Assembly: GCF_030378165.1 (NCBI RefSeq)
Contig: NZ_CP119766.1
Span: forward strand, 5,580,001 to 5,644,000
Reading direction: 5' to 3'
Length of the DNA stretch: 64,000 nt
DNA from: Flavobacterium panacagri
Lineage (GTDB): Bacteria > Bacteroidota > Bacteroidia > Flavobacteriales > Flavobacteriaceae
Both the position numbers and the translations under genes were made by a program. The notes below the pieces were generated by a model. The model was not told where the DNA came from. It worked only from the letters and a program-made list of their open reading frames with translations, and ran no database searches. This document shows, piece after piece, positions 32,308-41,852 of the stretch; the first letter of the stretch is position 1; each line of letters opens with the position of its first letter.

Positions 32308-34698
32308 ATGAAACGCACAATTAAAAAAGTTGCTGTAATTGGATCCGGAATCATGGGTTCAGGTATAGCTTGTCATTTTGCTAACATTGGTGTCGAAGTT
32401 TTACTTCTTGACATCGTACCGCGTGAACTGACCGAAGCTGAAGCTAAAAAAGGATTAACACTTGAAAGTAAAGCCGTTCGCAACCGTGTGGTAAACGAAC
32501 ATTTGGCGAATTCATTAAAATCGAAACCATCTCCTATTTACAGTCAGAAATTCGCAAACAGAATTACGACTGGAAATACGACAGATGACATGGCAAAAAT
32601 TGCCAATGTTGACTGGATTATCGAAGTTGTTGTTGAGCGTTTAGATATCAAAAAATTGGTTTTTGAACAAATCGAGAAATTCCGTAAACCGGGAACTTTG
32701 GTTACTTCTAATACTTCTGGTATTCCAATTCACTTTATGAGCGAAGGAAGAAGCGAAGATTTCCAACAACACTTCTGCGGCACACACTTTTTTAACCCTG
32801 CGCGTTACTTAAAATTATTTGAAATTATTCCTGGCCCGAAAACTTCTACTGAAGTATTGGATTTCTTAAACGAATACGGATCTAAATTCTTAGGAAAAAC
32901 TTCGGTTGTTGCTAAAGATACTCCGGCGTTTATTGGAAACAGAATTGGTATTTACGGAATCCAAAGTTTATTCCACTTGGTTAAAGAAATGGGATTGACT
33001 ATCGAAGAAGTTGATAAATTGACTGGACCAGTAATTGGTCGTCCAAAATCGGCTACTTTCCGTACGGTTGACGTTGTTGGATTGGATACTTTGGTACACG
33101 TTGCCAATGGTATTTATGAAAACTGCCCGAACGACGAACAACACGAATTATTCAAACTTCCTGATTTCATCAACAAAATGATGGAAAATAACTGGTTAGG
33201 AAGCAAAACTGGACAAGGTTTTTATAAAAAAGTAGATAAAGAAATTCTTTCTTTAGACTTAGATACATTAGAATACCGTGCTGCGAAAAAAGCAAATTTT
33301 GCAACTTTAGAATTAACTAAAACTATCGATAAACCTATCAATCGTTTTAAAGTTTTAGTTAAAGGAACAGATAAAGCGGGAGAATTCTACCGTAAGAGTT
33401 TCGCTGGAATGTTTGCGTATGTGTCAAACAGAGTTCCTGAAATCTCAGACGAATTATACAAAATTGACGATGCCATGAAGGCTGGTTTTGGATGGGAAAA
33501 TGGTCCATTCGAAATCTGGGATGCTATTGGTGTTGCCAAAGGAATTGAAATCATGAAAGCTGAAGGTTTAGAGCCTGCTGCATGGGTTACTGAAATGCTG
33601 GCTTCTGGAAGCGATAGTTTCTACTCTGTAAAAGAAGGAGCGACTTATTTCTATAACATTCCAACGAAATCACAAGTAAAAGTTCCTGGACAAGATTCAT
33701 TCATTATTCTAAACAACATTCGCGAAAGCAAAAAAGTTTGGAGCAATAGTGGTGCAATCATTCAGGATTTAGGAGACGGAATCTTGAACTTAGAATTCCA
33801 ATCTAAAATGAATACCATTGGTGGTGATGTACTTCAAGCTATCAATAAAGCAATCGACTTATCTGAAAAAGAATATCAAGGTTTAGTTATTGGTAATCAA
33901 GCGGCGAATTTCTCTGTTGGAGCTAATATCGGAATGATTTTCATGATGGCGGTTGAACAGGAATACGACGAATTGAACATGGCAATTAAATTGTTCCAAG
34001 ACACCATGATGCGTGTTCGTTACTCTTCTATTCCAGTTGTAGTAGCACCTCACGGAATGACTTTTGGTGGCGGATGCGAAATGAGCTTACATGCTGACAA
34101 AGTGGTTGCCGCTGCAGAAACGTACATGGGATTAGTTGAGTTTGGTGTTGGTGTGATTCCTGGAGGTGGTGGTTCTAAAGAAATGACTTTAAGAGCATCT
34201 GATTTGTTCCGCAAAAACGACGTAGAATTGAACGTTCTTCAAGAGTATTTCTTGACAATTGCAATGGCTAAAGTTTCAACTTCTGGTTATGAAGCTTTTG
34301 ATACTGGACTTTTGCAGCATGGAAAAGATGTTATCGTAGTAAACAAAGATCGTCAGATTGCTGAAGCTAAAAAACATGCCTTATTAATGGCAGAAGCTGG
34401 TTATACACAACCTATCAGAAGAACGGATGTTAAAGTATTAGGAAAACAAGCTTTAGGTATGTTCTTAGTTGGAACAGATCAAATGGAAGCAGGAAAATAC
34501 ATTTCTGAGCACGATAAGAAAATCGCCAACAAACTGGCTTATGTAATGGCTGGTGGTGATTTATCTGAAGCAACTTTAGTATCTGAACAATATTTATTAG
34601 ATATCGAACGTGAAGCTTTCTTGAGTTTATGTACAGAACGTAAGACTTTAGAGAGAATCCAATATATGTTAACTAAAGGAAAACCACTTCGTAATTAG
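32308..34698 (+). CDS. fadN: 3-hydroxyacyl-CoA dehydrogenase / enoyl-CoA hydratase, FadN type
   Basis: The protein has 796 residues, close to Bacillus FadN (about 790). The N-terminal NAD-binding fold has VIGSGIMGSGIACHFANIGV. The dehydrogenase C-terminal segments are around 190-400 (FIGNRIGIYG; GWENGPFEIWD). The crotonase domain is C-terminal (about 480-690; VVVAPHGMTFGGGCEMSLHA, GVIPGGGGSKEM). The domain order dehydrogenase then hydratase distinguishes it from E. coli FadB. It catalyses the hydration and oxidation steps of beta-oxidation in the cytoplasm. It is co-transcribed with the thiolase and acyl-CoA dehydrogenase genes. Confidence 0.9.
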   Translation: MKRTIKKVAVIGSGIMGSGIACHFANIGVEVLLLDIVPRELTEAEAKKGLTLESKAVRNRVVNEHLANSLKSKPSPIYSQKFANRITTGNTTDDMAKIANVDWIIEVVVERLDIKKLVFEQIEKFRKPGTLVTSNTSGIPIHFMSEGRSEDFQQHFCGTHFFNPARYLKLFEIIPGPKTSTEVLDFLNEYGSKFLGKTSVVAKDTPAFIGNRIGIYGIQSLFHLVKEMGLTIEEVDKLTGPVIGRPKSATFRTVDVVGLDTLVHVANGIYENCPNDEQHELFKLPDFINKMMENNWLGSKTGQGFYKKVDKEILSLDLDTLEYRAAKKANFATLELTKTIDKPINRFKVLVKGTDKAGEFYRKSFAGMFAYVSNRVPEISDELYKIDDAMKAGFGWENGPFEIWDAIGVAKGIEIMKAEGLEPAAWVTEMLASGSDSFYSVKEGATYFYNIPTKSQVKVPGQDSFIILNNIRESKKVWSNSGAIIQDLGDGILNLEFQSKMNTIGGDVLQAINKAIDLSEKEYQGLVIGNQAANFSVGANIGMIFMMAVEQEYDELNMAIKLFQDTMMRVRYSSIPVVVAPHGMTFGGGCEMSLHADKVVAAAETYMGLVEFGVGVIPGGGGSKEMTLRASDLFRKNDVELNVLQEYFLTIAMAKVSTSGYEAFDTGLLQHGKDVIVVNKDRQIAEAKKHALLMAEAGYTQPIRRTDVKVLGKQALGMFLVGTDQMEAGKYISEHDKKIANKLAYVMAGGDLSEATLVSEQYLLDIEREAFLSLCTERKTLERIQYMLTKGKPLRN

Positions 34699-34761
34699 AA
34701 AATAGAACAAAGAGAATAGAATATAGATTCAAGACTTTGTAAAGTCTATTTTCTATACTCT
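34697..34761. repeat. Short repeat in the fadN-fadA gap, related to the IVP-element ends
   Basis: AGAAAATAGA and AGAATAGAATATAGA on the left, and GTCTATTTTCTATACTCT on the right, match the sequences that flank the four-helix-bundle gene between fadA and fadE (35960-36502). It looks like an empty version of that element. Confidence 0.5.
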
Positions 34762-34776
34762 TAAAAAACAAAACAA

Positions 34777-35958
34777 ATGAAAACAGCATATATAGTAAAA
34801 GCATATAGAACAGCAGTTGGAAAAGCTCCAAAAGGTGTTTTTAGATTTAAAAGACCTGATGAATTAGCTGCAGAAACCATTCAGTTTATGATGGATGAAC
34901 TGCCTGATTTTGATAAAAAACGTATCGACGACGTTATGGTAGGAAACGCCATGCCGGAAGCAGAACAAGGTCTTAATGTTGGACGTTTGATCTCTTTGAT
35001 GGGATTAAAAGTTGAAGACGTTCCTGGTGTTACAGTAAACCGTTACTGCGCATCTGGATTAGAAACTATCGGAATGGCAACTGCTAAAATCCAATCAGGA
35101 ATGGCAGATTGTATCATTGCAGGTGGTGCAGAAAGCATGAGTTATATCCCGATGGGAGGCTACAAACCAACTCCGGATTATAAAGTTGCCGCTGCAGGTC
35201 ACGAAGATTACTACTGGGGAATGGGTTTAACTGCTGAAGCGGTTGCCAATCAATACAAAATCTCTAGAGAAGATCAGGATGAGTTTGCTTACAACTCTCA
35301 CATGAAAGCCTTAAAAGCACAAGCAGAAGGTAAATTTGATAAACAAATCGTTCCGATTACTGTTGAGCAGACTTTCATTAATGAAAATGGTAAAAAAGAA
35401 ACTAAATCATACGTTGTAAACAAAGACGAAGGACCAAGAGCAGGAACTTCTAAAGAAGCTTTAGCAGGTTTAAGACCAGTTTTCGCTGCTGACGGAAGTG
35501 TAACGGCCGGTAACTCATCGCAAATGAGTGATGGTGCAGCTTTTGTTTTAATCATGAGCGAAGAAATGGTAAAAGAATTAAATCTTGAGCCAATCGCTAG
35601 ATTAGTAAACTTTGCTTCTTCTGGTGTTGAACCAAGAATTATGGGTATCGGTCCTGTAAAAGCAATTCCGAAAGCTTTAAAACAAGCGGGATTAACATTA
35701 AATGATATTGAGTTAATTGAGTTAAACGAGGCTTTTGCTTCACAAGCTTTAGCAGTAACTCGTGAGTTAAATATAAACCCTGAAATTGTAAACGTAAACG
35801 GTGGAGCAATTGCTTTAGGTCACCCTCTTGGATGTACAGGTGCTAAACTTTCTGTTCAGTTATTTGACGAGATGAAACGCAGAGGTAATAAATACGGAAT
35901 CGTTTCAATGTGTGTGGGAACTGGGCAAGGAAGCGCTGGAGTTTACGAGGTTCTTTAA
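34777..35958 (+). CDS. fadA: Acetyl-CoA C-acyltransferase (thiolase)
   Basis: The protein has 393 residues, the usual length. The acylated cysteine lies in NRYCASGLETI (about Cys90). The GxHP motif is ALGHPLGCTGAKL, and the second catalytic cysteine is in SMCVGTGQG near the C-terminus. It performs the last, thiolytic step of beta-oxidation. The order fadN-fadA-fadE is the same as in the Bacillus fadNAE operon. Confidence 0.92.
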   Translation: MKTAYIVKAYRTAVGKAPKGVFRFKRPDELAAETIQFMMDELPDFDKKRIDDVMVGNAMPEAEQGLNVGRLISLMGLKVEDVPGVTVNRYCASGLETIGMATAKIQSGMADCIIAGGAESMSYIPMGGYKPTPDYKVAAAGHEDYYWGMGLTAEAVANQYKISREDQDEFAYNSHMKALKAQAEGKFDKQIVPITVEQTFINENGKKETKSYVVNKDEGPRAGTSKEALAGLRPVFAADGSVTAGNSSQMSDGAAFVLIMSEEMVKELNLEPIARLVNFASSGVEPRIMGIGPVKAIPKALKQAGLTLNDIELIELNEAFASQALAVTRELNINPEIVNVNGGAIALGHPLGCTGAKLSVQLFDEMKRRGNKYGIVSMCVGTGQGSAGVYEVL

Positions 35959-35959
35959 A

Positions 35960-36502
35960 AAGAGAATAGAATATAGAATAAAGAGAATAGATGTTTTTCT
36001 TTGAGAATAAAAAGATTTACTTTTTGTAATGATAAAAGATTCAAAAGTGAATAAAAAAAATAGTATTAATCTTACTTTTTTTTTATTTTAATTTCTTACA
36101 TTGACTCAAAAAAACATGAAACATAATTATAAGAACTTGAAGATTTGGAAGATCGGAATTGCGATTGCTAATGACATTTCAGATGTATTAATAGAATTTC
36201 CAAAACACGAACGATACGATTTGAGTTCTCAAATAAGCAGATGTTCGGTTTCGATGCCTAGTAATATTGCAGAAGGATCTTCAAGAACCGATAAATCTTT
36301 CAGTCACTTTTTAGACATTTCTCTTGGCTCTTCATTTGAACTAGTTACACAATTATTGATTGCTAAACATAGAAAATATATAAACGAGATACAATTTAAC
36401 CAATTAGAAATTAAAATAGAAGAATTCCAAAGAATGACAATGAGTTTTCAAAACGGACTAAAGTAAAAGTCTATTTTCTATACTCTATATTCTATTTTCT
36501 TT
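35960..36502. mobile_element. Repeat-bounded element carrying a four-helix-bundle (IVP) gene
   Basis: The segment between fadA and fadE begins with AGAGAATAGAATATAGA and ends with CTCTATATTCTATTTTCT, which are inverted relative to each other. It contains only the 116-residue gene. The fadN-fadA gap carries the two ends without the gene. This suggests a small element that moves or is lost by recombination between its repeats (inference). Confidence 0.45.
36116..36466 (+). CDS. Four-helix-bundle protein (23S rRNA intervening-sequence / S23 family)
   Basis: The protein has 116 residues. The ATG at 36116 (MKHNYKNLKIWKIGIAIAND) is the natural start. It has the family signature L-K-I-W-K, then YDLSSQISRCSVSMPSNIAE and GSSRTDK. 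These proteins form pentameric four-helix bundles. They were first found encoded in 23S rRNA intervening sequences but are now known in many intergenic contexts, often with avd/DGR or repeats. It interrupts a catabolic operon and is unlikely to have a role in fatty-acid use. Confidence 0.85.
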   Translation: MKHNYKNLKIWKIGIAIANDISDVLIEFPKHERYDLSSQISRCSVSMPSNIAEGSSRTDKSFSHFLDISLGSSFELVTQLLIAKHRKYINEIQFNQLEIKIEEFQRMTMSFQNGLK

Positions 36503-36523
36503 CATAAAAAAACAAAAAACAAA

Positions 36524-38329
36524 ATGGCAGATACAATCGAAAAAAACGTGACACGTGGTGGTCAGTTTTTAGTTAAAGAAACAAAATGCGAGGATATCTT
36601 CACACCAGAAGATTTCTCTGAAGAGCAGTTAATGATGCGTGACTCTGTAAAAGAGTTCGTTGACAAAGAATTATGGGCGCATAAAGATCGTTTTGAGAAA
36701 AAAGATTACGCTTATACAGAATCATCTATGCGTAAAGCTGGTGAACTAGGACTTCTTGGAGTTGCAGTTCCTGAAGAATACGGCGGATTAGGAATGGGAT
36801 TTGTTTCTACAATGTTAGTTTGTGACTACATTTCTGGAGCAACAGGTTCGTTCTCAACTGCTTTTGGTGCACATACAGGTATTGGAACTATGCCAATTAC
36901 ACTTTACGGTACTGAAGAACAAAAGAAAAAATACGTTCCGAAATTGGCTACTGGAGAATGGTTTGGAGCTTATTGCTTAACGGAACCAGGTGCAGGATCT
37001 GATGCTAATTCAGGAAAAACTAAAGCAGTTTTATCTGAAGATGGAACTCATTATTTAATTACAGGTCAAAAAATGTGGATTTCGAATGCAGGTTTCTGCT
37101 CGGTCTTCATCGTTTTTGCTCGTATTGGAGATGATAAAAATATTACAGGTTTCATCGTAGAAAACGATCCTTCAAACGGAATTTCTATGAATGAAGAAGA
37201 GCATAAATTAGGAATTCGTGCTTCTTCTACTCGTCAGGTTTTCTTCAACGAAACAAAAGTTCCAGTTGAAAACATGTTGTCTGAAAGAGGAAATGGTTTC
37301 AAAATCGCTATGAATGCTTTGAACGTTGGCCGTATTAAATTGGCAGCAGCTTGTTTAGATGCTCAAAGAAGAGTTACTTCTGGAGCTGTTAAATATGCTA
37401 ACGAAAGAATTCAGTTCAATACTCCTATTGCGTCTTTTGGAGCTATCCGTTCTAAATTGGCTGAAATGGCAACTAACGCTTACGCTGGAGAAAGTGCTTC
37501 TTACCGTGCTGCAAAAGACATCGAAGACAGAATCGCTGCTCGTGAAGCAGAAGGAACAAGTCACCAAGAAGCAGAATTGAAAGGTGTTGAAGAATATGCT
37601 ATAGAATGTTCAATCTTAAAAGTTGCGGTTTCTGAAGATGTTCAAAACTGTTCTGACGAAGGTATCCAAGTTTTTGGTGGAATGGGATTCTCTGAAGATA
37701 CTCCAATGGAAAGTGCTTGGAGAGATGCTCGTATCGCTCGTATCTACGAAGGTACAAACGAAATCAACAGAATGCTTTCTGTTGGTATGTTAATCAAAAA
37801 AGCAATGAAAGGACACGTTGATTTACTTGGACCTGCAATGAAAGTTCAGGAAGAATTAATGGGAATTCCATCTTTTGATACTCCAGATTTCTCTGAGCTA
37901 TTCTCTGAAGAAAAAGTAATCGTGGCTAACTTGAAAAAAGTTTTCCTAATGGTTGCTGGAAGCGCTGTTCAAAAATATGGCCCTGAATTAGATTCTCACC
38001 AACAATTATTAATGGCTGCAGCAGATATCTTAATCGAAATCTACATGGCTGAAAGCACGATTTTGAGAACTGAAAAATTAGCAAAAGCTCAAGGCGAAGA
38101 CAAAGTTCAAGAGCAAATCGCTATGGCAAAATTATATTTATACAAAGCGGTTGACATTGTTAACCTAAGAGGTAAAGAAGGAATTGCTTCTTTTTCTGAA
38201 GGTGACGAACAACGTATGATGTTAATGGGACTTAAACGTTTCACTAAATATACTAACCTGCCAAATGTTGTGGCACTTAGAGAAAAAATTGCAGAAAAAT
38301 TAGTTGCAGAAAATTCATACTGCTTCTAA
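36524..38329 (+). CDS. fadE: Acyl-CoA dehydrogenase, FadE type
   Basis: The protein has 601 residues, like Bacillus FadE (about 594). The acyl-CoA dehydrogenase core spans about 25-420: LGLLGVAVPEEYGGLGMG, the FAD-binding region CLTEPGAGSDANSGKTKA, and NCSDEGIQVFGGMGFSEDTP. A C-terminal helical extension follows. The catalytic glutamate would be in the segment ARIYEGTNEI. It catalyses the first oxidation of beta-oxidation. It follows the IVP element by about 20 bp and ends the operon at the strong terminator 38363-38394. Confidence 0.92.
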   Translation: MADTIEKNVTRGGQFLVKETKCEDIFTPEDFSEEQLMMRDSVKEFVDKELWAHKDRFEKKDYAYTESSMRKAGELGLLGVAVPEEYGGLGMGFVSTMLVCDYISGATGSFSTAFGAHTGIGTMPITLYGTEEQKKKYVPKLATGEWFGAYCLTEPGAGSDANSGKTKAVLSEDGTHYLITGQKMWISNAGFCSVFIVFARIGDDKNITGFIVENDPSNGISMNEEEHKLGIRASSTRQVFFNETKVPVENMLSERGNGFKIAMNALNVGRIKLAAACLDAQRRVTSGAVKYANERIQFNTPIASFGAIRSKLAEMATNAYAGESASYRAAKDIEDRIAAREAEGTSHQEAELKGVEEYAIECSILKVAVSEDVQNCSDEGIQVFGGMGFSEDTPMESAWRDARIARIYEGTNEINRMLSVGMLIKKAMKGHVDLLGPAMKVQEELMGIPSFDTPDFSELFSEEKVIVANLKKVFLMVAGSAVQKYGPELDSHQQLLMAAADILIEIYMAESTILRTEKLAKAQGEDKVQEQIAMAKLYLYKAVDIVNLRGKEGIASFSEGDEQRMMLMGLKRFTKYTNLPNVVALREKIAEKLVAENSYCF

Positions 38330-38362
38330 ATTCAAAATAGTTTTTAGCTTTTTAATTTGTTT

Positions 38363-38394
38363 AAACCCGCGCAAGTCCGAAACTGCGCGGGTTT
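38363..38394 (+). terminator. Terminator of the fad operon
   Basis: AAACCCGCGC and GCGCGGGTTT form a GC-rich stem followed by TATTTTTC. Located 34 bp after the fadE stop. Confidence 0.8.
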
Positions 38395-38633
38395 ATTTTT
38401 CTTTTAATTTTACCACAGATTTAAGGATTTACTCAGATTTTTTTAATCATTTACATCCTTTTAGATCTTTGGCTTTTATTTCTTTTTCAAAAAAACTGAA
38501 CGCAAGTCGACGCAATATTTTTGCAACTATTTGCAAAATTTTCGTTAAAATTGATTTTTTGCCCTAGGTAAAAGATTAATTATTGAGTGTATTGCAGTAT
38601 ATTTAGCATTCTAAAAACGCTAAAAAAACAAAA

Positions 38634-39728
38634 ATGAAAAGAATTACCTTAATTACATTATTTTTTACGTGCTTTAGTATCTCCAATACTTTTGCTCAAA
38701 AAAATAAAAAAATGGATATTATTGCCTATTACACAGGCGATTCTCAACTTATTGACCAATATGAAGTTGGCAAACTAAATCAAATTATTTTTAGTTTCTG
38801 TCATTTAAAAGATGGAAAATTGACTGTTGATTCTCCTAAAGATTCCATTACAATTAAACATTTAGTTTCTTTAAAAGCTAAGAATCCGCAATTAAAAATT
38901 ATTGTATCTCTAGGCGGATGGGGCGGATGCGAACCTTGTTCAGCTGCTTTTTCTACTGCTGAAGGCCGCTTAAAATTTGCAAAATCGGTAAAAGAATTAA
39001 GTGATTCTTATAAAGTAGACGGTTTAGATTTAGATTGGGAATATCCTGCAATCGAAGGGCTTCCTGGTCATTTATACCAAGCAGTTGACAAACCTAACTT
39101 CACTGAATTGGTTAAAATCTTACGTACTACGCTAGGAAAAAAATACGAATTGAGTTTTGCTGCTGGTGGTTTCCAAAAATATTTAGACGAATCTATAGAT
39201 TGGAAAGCAGTTACGCCATTAGTAAACCGCATCAATATTATGAGTTATGATTTAGTAAACGGATATTCTCAGGTTACTGGACACCATACCCCATTATATA
39301 GTACAAATCCAAAAGAAGAATCTACAGACCGTGCTGTTGAATTTTTATTAAAACAAGGCGTACCAGCTGAGAAATTAGTAATTGGTGGTGCATTTTATAC
39401 CAGACAATGGAAAAACGTAGAAAACATCAATAACGGATTATATCAGGCTGGAGAGCACTTTCAAGGTGTTGACTTTAAAAACTACGCTACAACTTATACG
39501 GAGGCAAACGGCTGGAAATATTTTTGGGATGATAAAGCAAAAGCACCTTACTGGTACAACGCTTCAACTAAAACTTTTGCAACATCTGATGATCTTAAAT
39601 CGATCAAAGCTAAAGCAGAATATGTAAAAGCTAAAAAGTTAGGCGGTATCATGTTTTGGGAACTTACTTTAGACAGTTTCCGTGATGGAATGGTAAATGA
39701 AATCTACAACGTGAAAACAGCAAAATAA
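38634..39728 (+). CDS. Secreted glycoside hydrolase family 18 (chitinase)
   Basis: The protein has 364 residues with an N-terminal signal peptide (ITLFFTCFSISNTFAQ). The GH18 catalytic motif DGLDLDWEYP is complete (D-x-x-D-x-D-x-E, Glu the acid/base). SLGGWGG at about 100 and IMFWELTLDS near the C-terminus are other GH18 features. There is no carbohydrate-binding or type IX secretion domain, so the enzyme is likely periplasmic and acts on chito-oligosaccharides or related glycans. It is a single-gene unit; the upstream gap 38395-38633 is AT-rich without other features. Confidence 0.88.
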   Translation: MKRITLITLFFTCFSISNTFAQKNKKMDIIAYYTGDSQLIDQYEVGKLNQIIFSFCHLKDGKLTVDSPKDSITIKHLVSLKAKNPQLKIIVSLGGWGGCEPCSAAFSTAEGRLKFAKSVKELSDSYKVDGLDLDWEYPAIEGLPGHLYQAVDKPNFTELVKILRTTLGKKYELSFAAGGFQKYLDESIDWKAVTPLVNRINIMSYDLVNGYSQVTGHHTPLYSTNPKEESTDRAVEFLLKQGVPAEKLVIGGAFYTRQWKNVENINNGLYQAGEHFQGVDFKNYATTYTEANGWKYFWDDKAKAPYWYNASTKTFATSDDLKSIKAKAEYVKAKKLGGIMFWELTLDSFRDGMVNEIYNVKTAK

Positions 39729-39748
39729 TTTTGTTTAAGAATACGAAA

Positions 39749-39780
39749 AAAGGCAGTTATTAAAAGTAACTGCCTTTTTC
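39749..39780. terminator. Terminator after the chitinase gene
   Basis: AAAGGCAGTTA and TAACTGCCTTT form a perfect stem with a 7-nt loop, followed by TTC. It can also serve the convergent gene ending at 39806. Confidence 0.75.
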
Positions 39781-39805
39781 TGTTTTATATAATAGTAAAA
39801 TTTTA

Positions 39806-40288
39806 TTAAACTTTTGATTTGTCTAATTCTCCAATAAACGGAATAGCCTCTAATATTTCGCTTCTAATAATAGTCTGCAAATAAACTTCTAGCTGAATGA
39901 ACTTTGCAGCATTAATTGCCCCTATCGCTTTTTTAGCTTTTGAATAGGTTTTACAGTAAAGTTTTTCATAAGCAATATGATTTTTTAAAGTTCCTTTCGC
40001 CAATTCATCTGCTTTAGCATCAGTCAGAGTTTCATAATTGGCGGCATAATCATTTATTAATTGAAATTTAGTCTGACCTAATGCTTTTCGCTGTGTTTCA
40101 TAATCATCGTAAACTTTAGCAAAAGCCGTAGATTGGGCATCTGAAAGATTCATATACTGTTTTACCAGCTCACTTTTCGATTTTCCGTAAACACTTTGTA
40201 AAACATCTACATCCTCTTTAAAAGAAGATTGTGCATAAGATGAAAATGAGGCAAGGGCCATAATAAGAATAAGACTTAATTTTTTCAT
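39806..40288 (-). CDS. Small secreted helical protein, unknown function
   Basis: The protein has 160 residues with a signal peptide (MKKLSLILIMALASFSSYAQ). The mature part is highly helical and Lys/Ala-rich, with periodic L-S-D-A-Q-S-T-A-F-A-K-V-Y-D-D-Y-E. It resembles small periplasmic Spy/CpxP-like or LTxxQ-like proteins in composition, but no family is certain. Monocistronic. Confidence 0.65.
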   Translation of the reverse strand: MKKLSLILIMALASFSSYAQSSFKEDVDVLQSVYGKSKSELVKQYMNLSDAQSTAFAKVYDDYETQRKALGQTKFQLINDYAANYETLTDAKADELAKGTLKNHIAYEKLYCKTYSKAKKAIGAINAAKFIQLEVYLQTIIRSEILEAIPFIGELDKSKV

Positions 40289-40369
40289 AGTTCTAATTTT
40301 TAATTTGTTTTAAAAAATAATATGCATTACTCAAATATACTGATTTTTAACACATTAAAACTTATCAAA

Positions 40370-41290
40370 CTAAAAAAAAGAATATTGATATGCGAGAGAT
40401 AAAGCGTAATAATTAAGTCCGTTATTAGTGTAAGCTCCAACATGATATTGCAATCTAACTGACTGACCTTTTGCAATAGGCGTAGAAAATGTCCCTCCTA
40501 CTCGCCAATTATCAATCTGGCTATCATCAGCAACACCATCGGTTATCGTTTTTCCTCCAAAAAACCAATTTGTATTAAATCCAACCCACATTTGATTTTT
40601 GAAATAATAACTTGCATGCGCCTGAAGACTGTAAGTTGATTTCTGCTCCAACTTTTTTCCCATAAAGTCATTATTATCTGTATAAAACCAAACTCCTACA
40701 TAAGCTTCAGCATACAAATGAGCAAAACGTTTAGAAACACCTATTTCCGGTTTAAATCCCCAACGATTTGTACCTATATTTACTTGTTTATCGTCATAAT
40801 ATTTTCCAGTTGGCACAGAAGTTACTAAACTAACCCCTAATATCGTTTTTTGTTCAAAATTTCTAAACTCTGATTTATCAAGAGCTGGCGAGCCCAAAAG
40901 ATTGATTCCAAATCTGATTTTCATATCTGCGAAACCAGTTCGGGAGCCCGTCAAAACATCTCCGTTTATTCTAGTTTGTGAGCCATCCATAAAAGTATAA
41001 GGAAGCGAAACCTGTACACGAGCCAGTTTATTGGACAAGCCAAATGTCCTTATATAATTAATAGCTAGATTGTGACTATGAAGTGTAAAATCCGTAATAG
41101 GTAGCGACGGATCTGTAAGTACATTTCCGTTCATGAAAAGATAACCTGCAGCAATTACATTTAAATCTTTAGGAACGTTAGCATAAACCCTTGGTTCCAA
41201 ATCCTGGGCATAAGATGTAAATATTCCGTAAAAGAAAAGCAAACCGATTTGCCTTTTTTTCTCCAATAACCTAAAGATTCTTTTTATCAT
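40370..41290 (-). CDS. Outer-membrane beta-barrel protein (MetA-pathway/transporter-like)
   Basis: The protein has 306 residues. The N-terminus has a hydrophobic export segment (IGLLFFYGIFTSYAQ). The body shows alternating amphipathic beta-strands ending with a terminal Phe (ALSLAYQYSFF), the outer-membrane barrel signature. It resembles the 'phenol MetA degradation' transporter family (VPTGKYYDDKQVNIGTNRWG segment). The substrate is unknown. It lies 42 bp downstream of the DUF4251 gene and may be in its operon. Confidence 0.7.
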   Translation of the reverse strand: MIKRIFRLLEKKRQIGLLFFYGIFTSYAQDLEPRVYANVPKDLNVIAAGYLFMNGNVLTDPSLPITDFTLHSHNLAINYIRTFGLSNKLARVQVSLPYTFMDGSQTRINGDVLTGSRTGFADMKIRFGINLLGSPALDKSEFRNFEQKTILGVSLVTSVPTGKYYDDKQVNIGTNRWGFKPEIGVSKRFAHLYAEAYVGVWFYTDNNDFMGKKLEQKSTYSLQAHASYYFKNQMWVGFNTNWFFGGKTITDGVADDSQIDNWRVGGTFSTPIAKGQSVRLQYHVGAYTNNGLNYYALSLAYQYSFF

Positions 41291-41332
41291 ATAAAAGCAA
41301 AAAAGTTAAGGCACGTTTGTATTGTTTTTACA

Positions 41333-41848
41333 TTATTTACTTTCTTCTTTTTTAGGGGCACTTACTAATCCATCATAATTAATTGGTGCTCTATTATTAC
41401 TATTTACACTTAACGTAGCTGTTCCATTAAAGAAAATGGTAAAAAACAAATCATAAACATCATTCTTGCCTCGAACCGTTGCCTTTAAAATTGTGCTTTT
41501 CTTTTTATTCTCAATTTTGATATTTTCAGGTTTCCCTTCGAATTTAATTCCACCGTCGCTATTATATCCTACATTATAACCGCGACCGAAAAAAGGAAGA
41601 TCACAAGTGGTATTTTCGGTATTAAATTTTAGAAAATAAGTGTTGTAATCCAATTGTATCAATCTACCACCTTGTGGCGTAACTTTCTGTGCTTCAAAAA
41701 CAAAATTTTGAGTATCTAAAAGTGATTGCACCTCTTTTTCTTTTTCGAGTTCTCTTTCCTGCTTAAGCTCTTTTTTTGTTTTTTCCTGTGCAGCAACAGA
41801 TAAGCTTAAAGCCAAAAATAACATCAAAATAGATAGTTTCGTTTTCAT
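41333..41848 (-). CDS. DUF4251 domain-containing exported protein
   Basis: The protein has 171 residues. Signal peptide (SILMLFLALSLSVAAQ), a short Lys/Glu-rich linker, then a DUF4251 domain (FVFEAQKVTPQGGRLIQLDY, then YFLKFNTENT, then LPFFGRGYNVGY). This is a Bacteroidota periplasmic family of unknown role. It starts 4 bp after the META-domain gene and is co-transcribed with it. Confidence 0.8.
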   Translation of the reverse strand: MKTKLSILMLFLALSLSVAAQEKTKKELKQERELEKEKEVQSLLDTQNFVFEAQKVTPQGGRLIQLDYNTYFLKFNTENTTCDLPFFGRGYNVGYNSDGGIKFEGKPENIKIENKKKSTILKATVRGKNDVYDLFFTIFFNGTATLSVNSNNRAPINYDGLVSAPKKEESK

Positions 41849-41852
41849 AACA

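Noticed and set aside
37359..37580. Short open frames on both strands inside fadE
   Set aside because: Shadows of the strongly supported acyl-CoA dehydrogenase frame.
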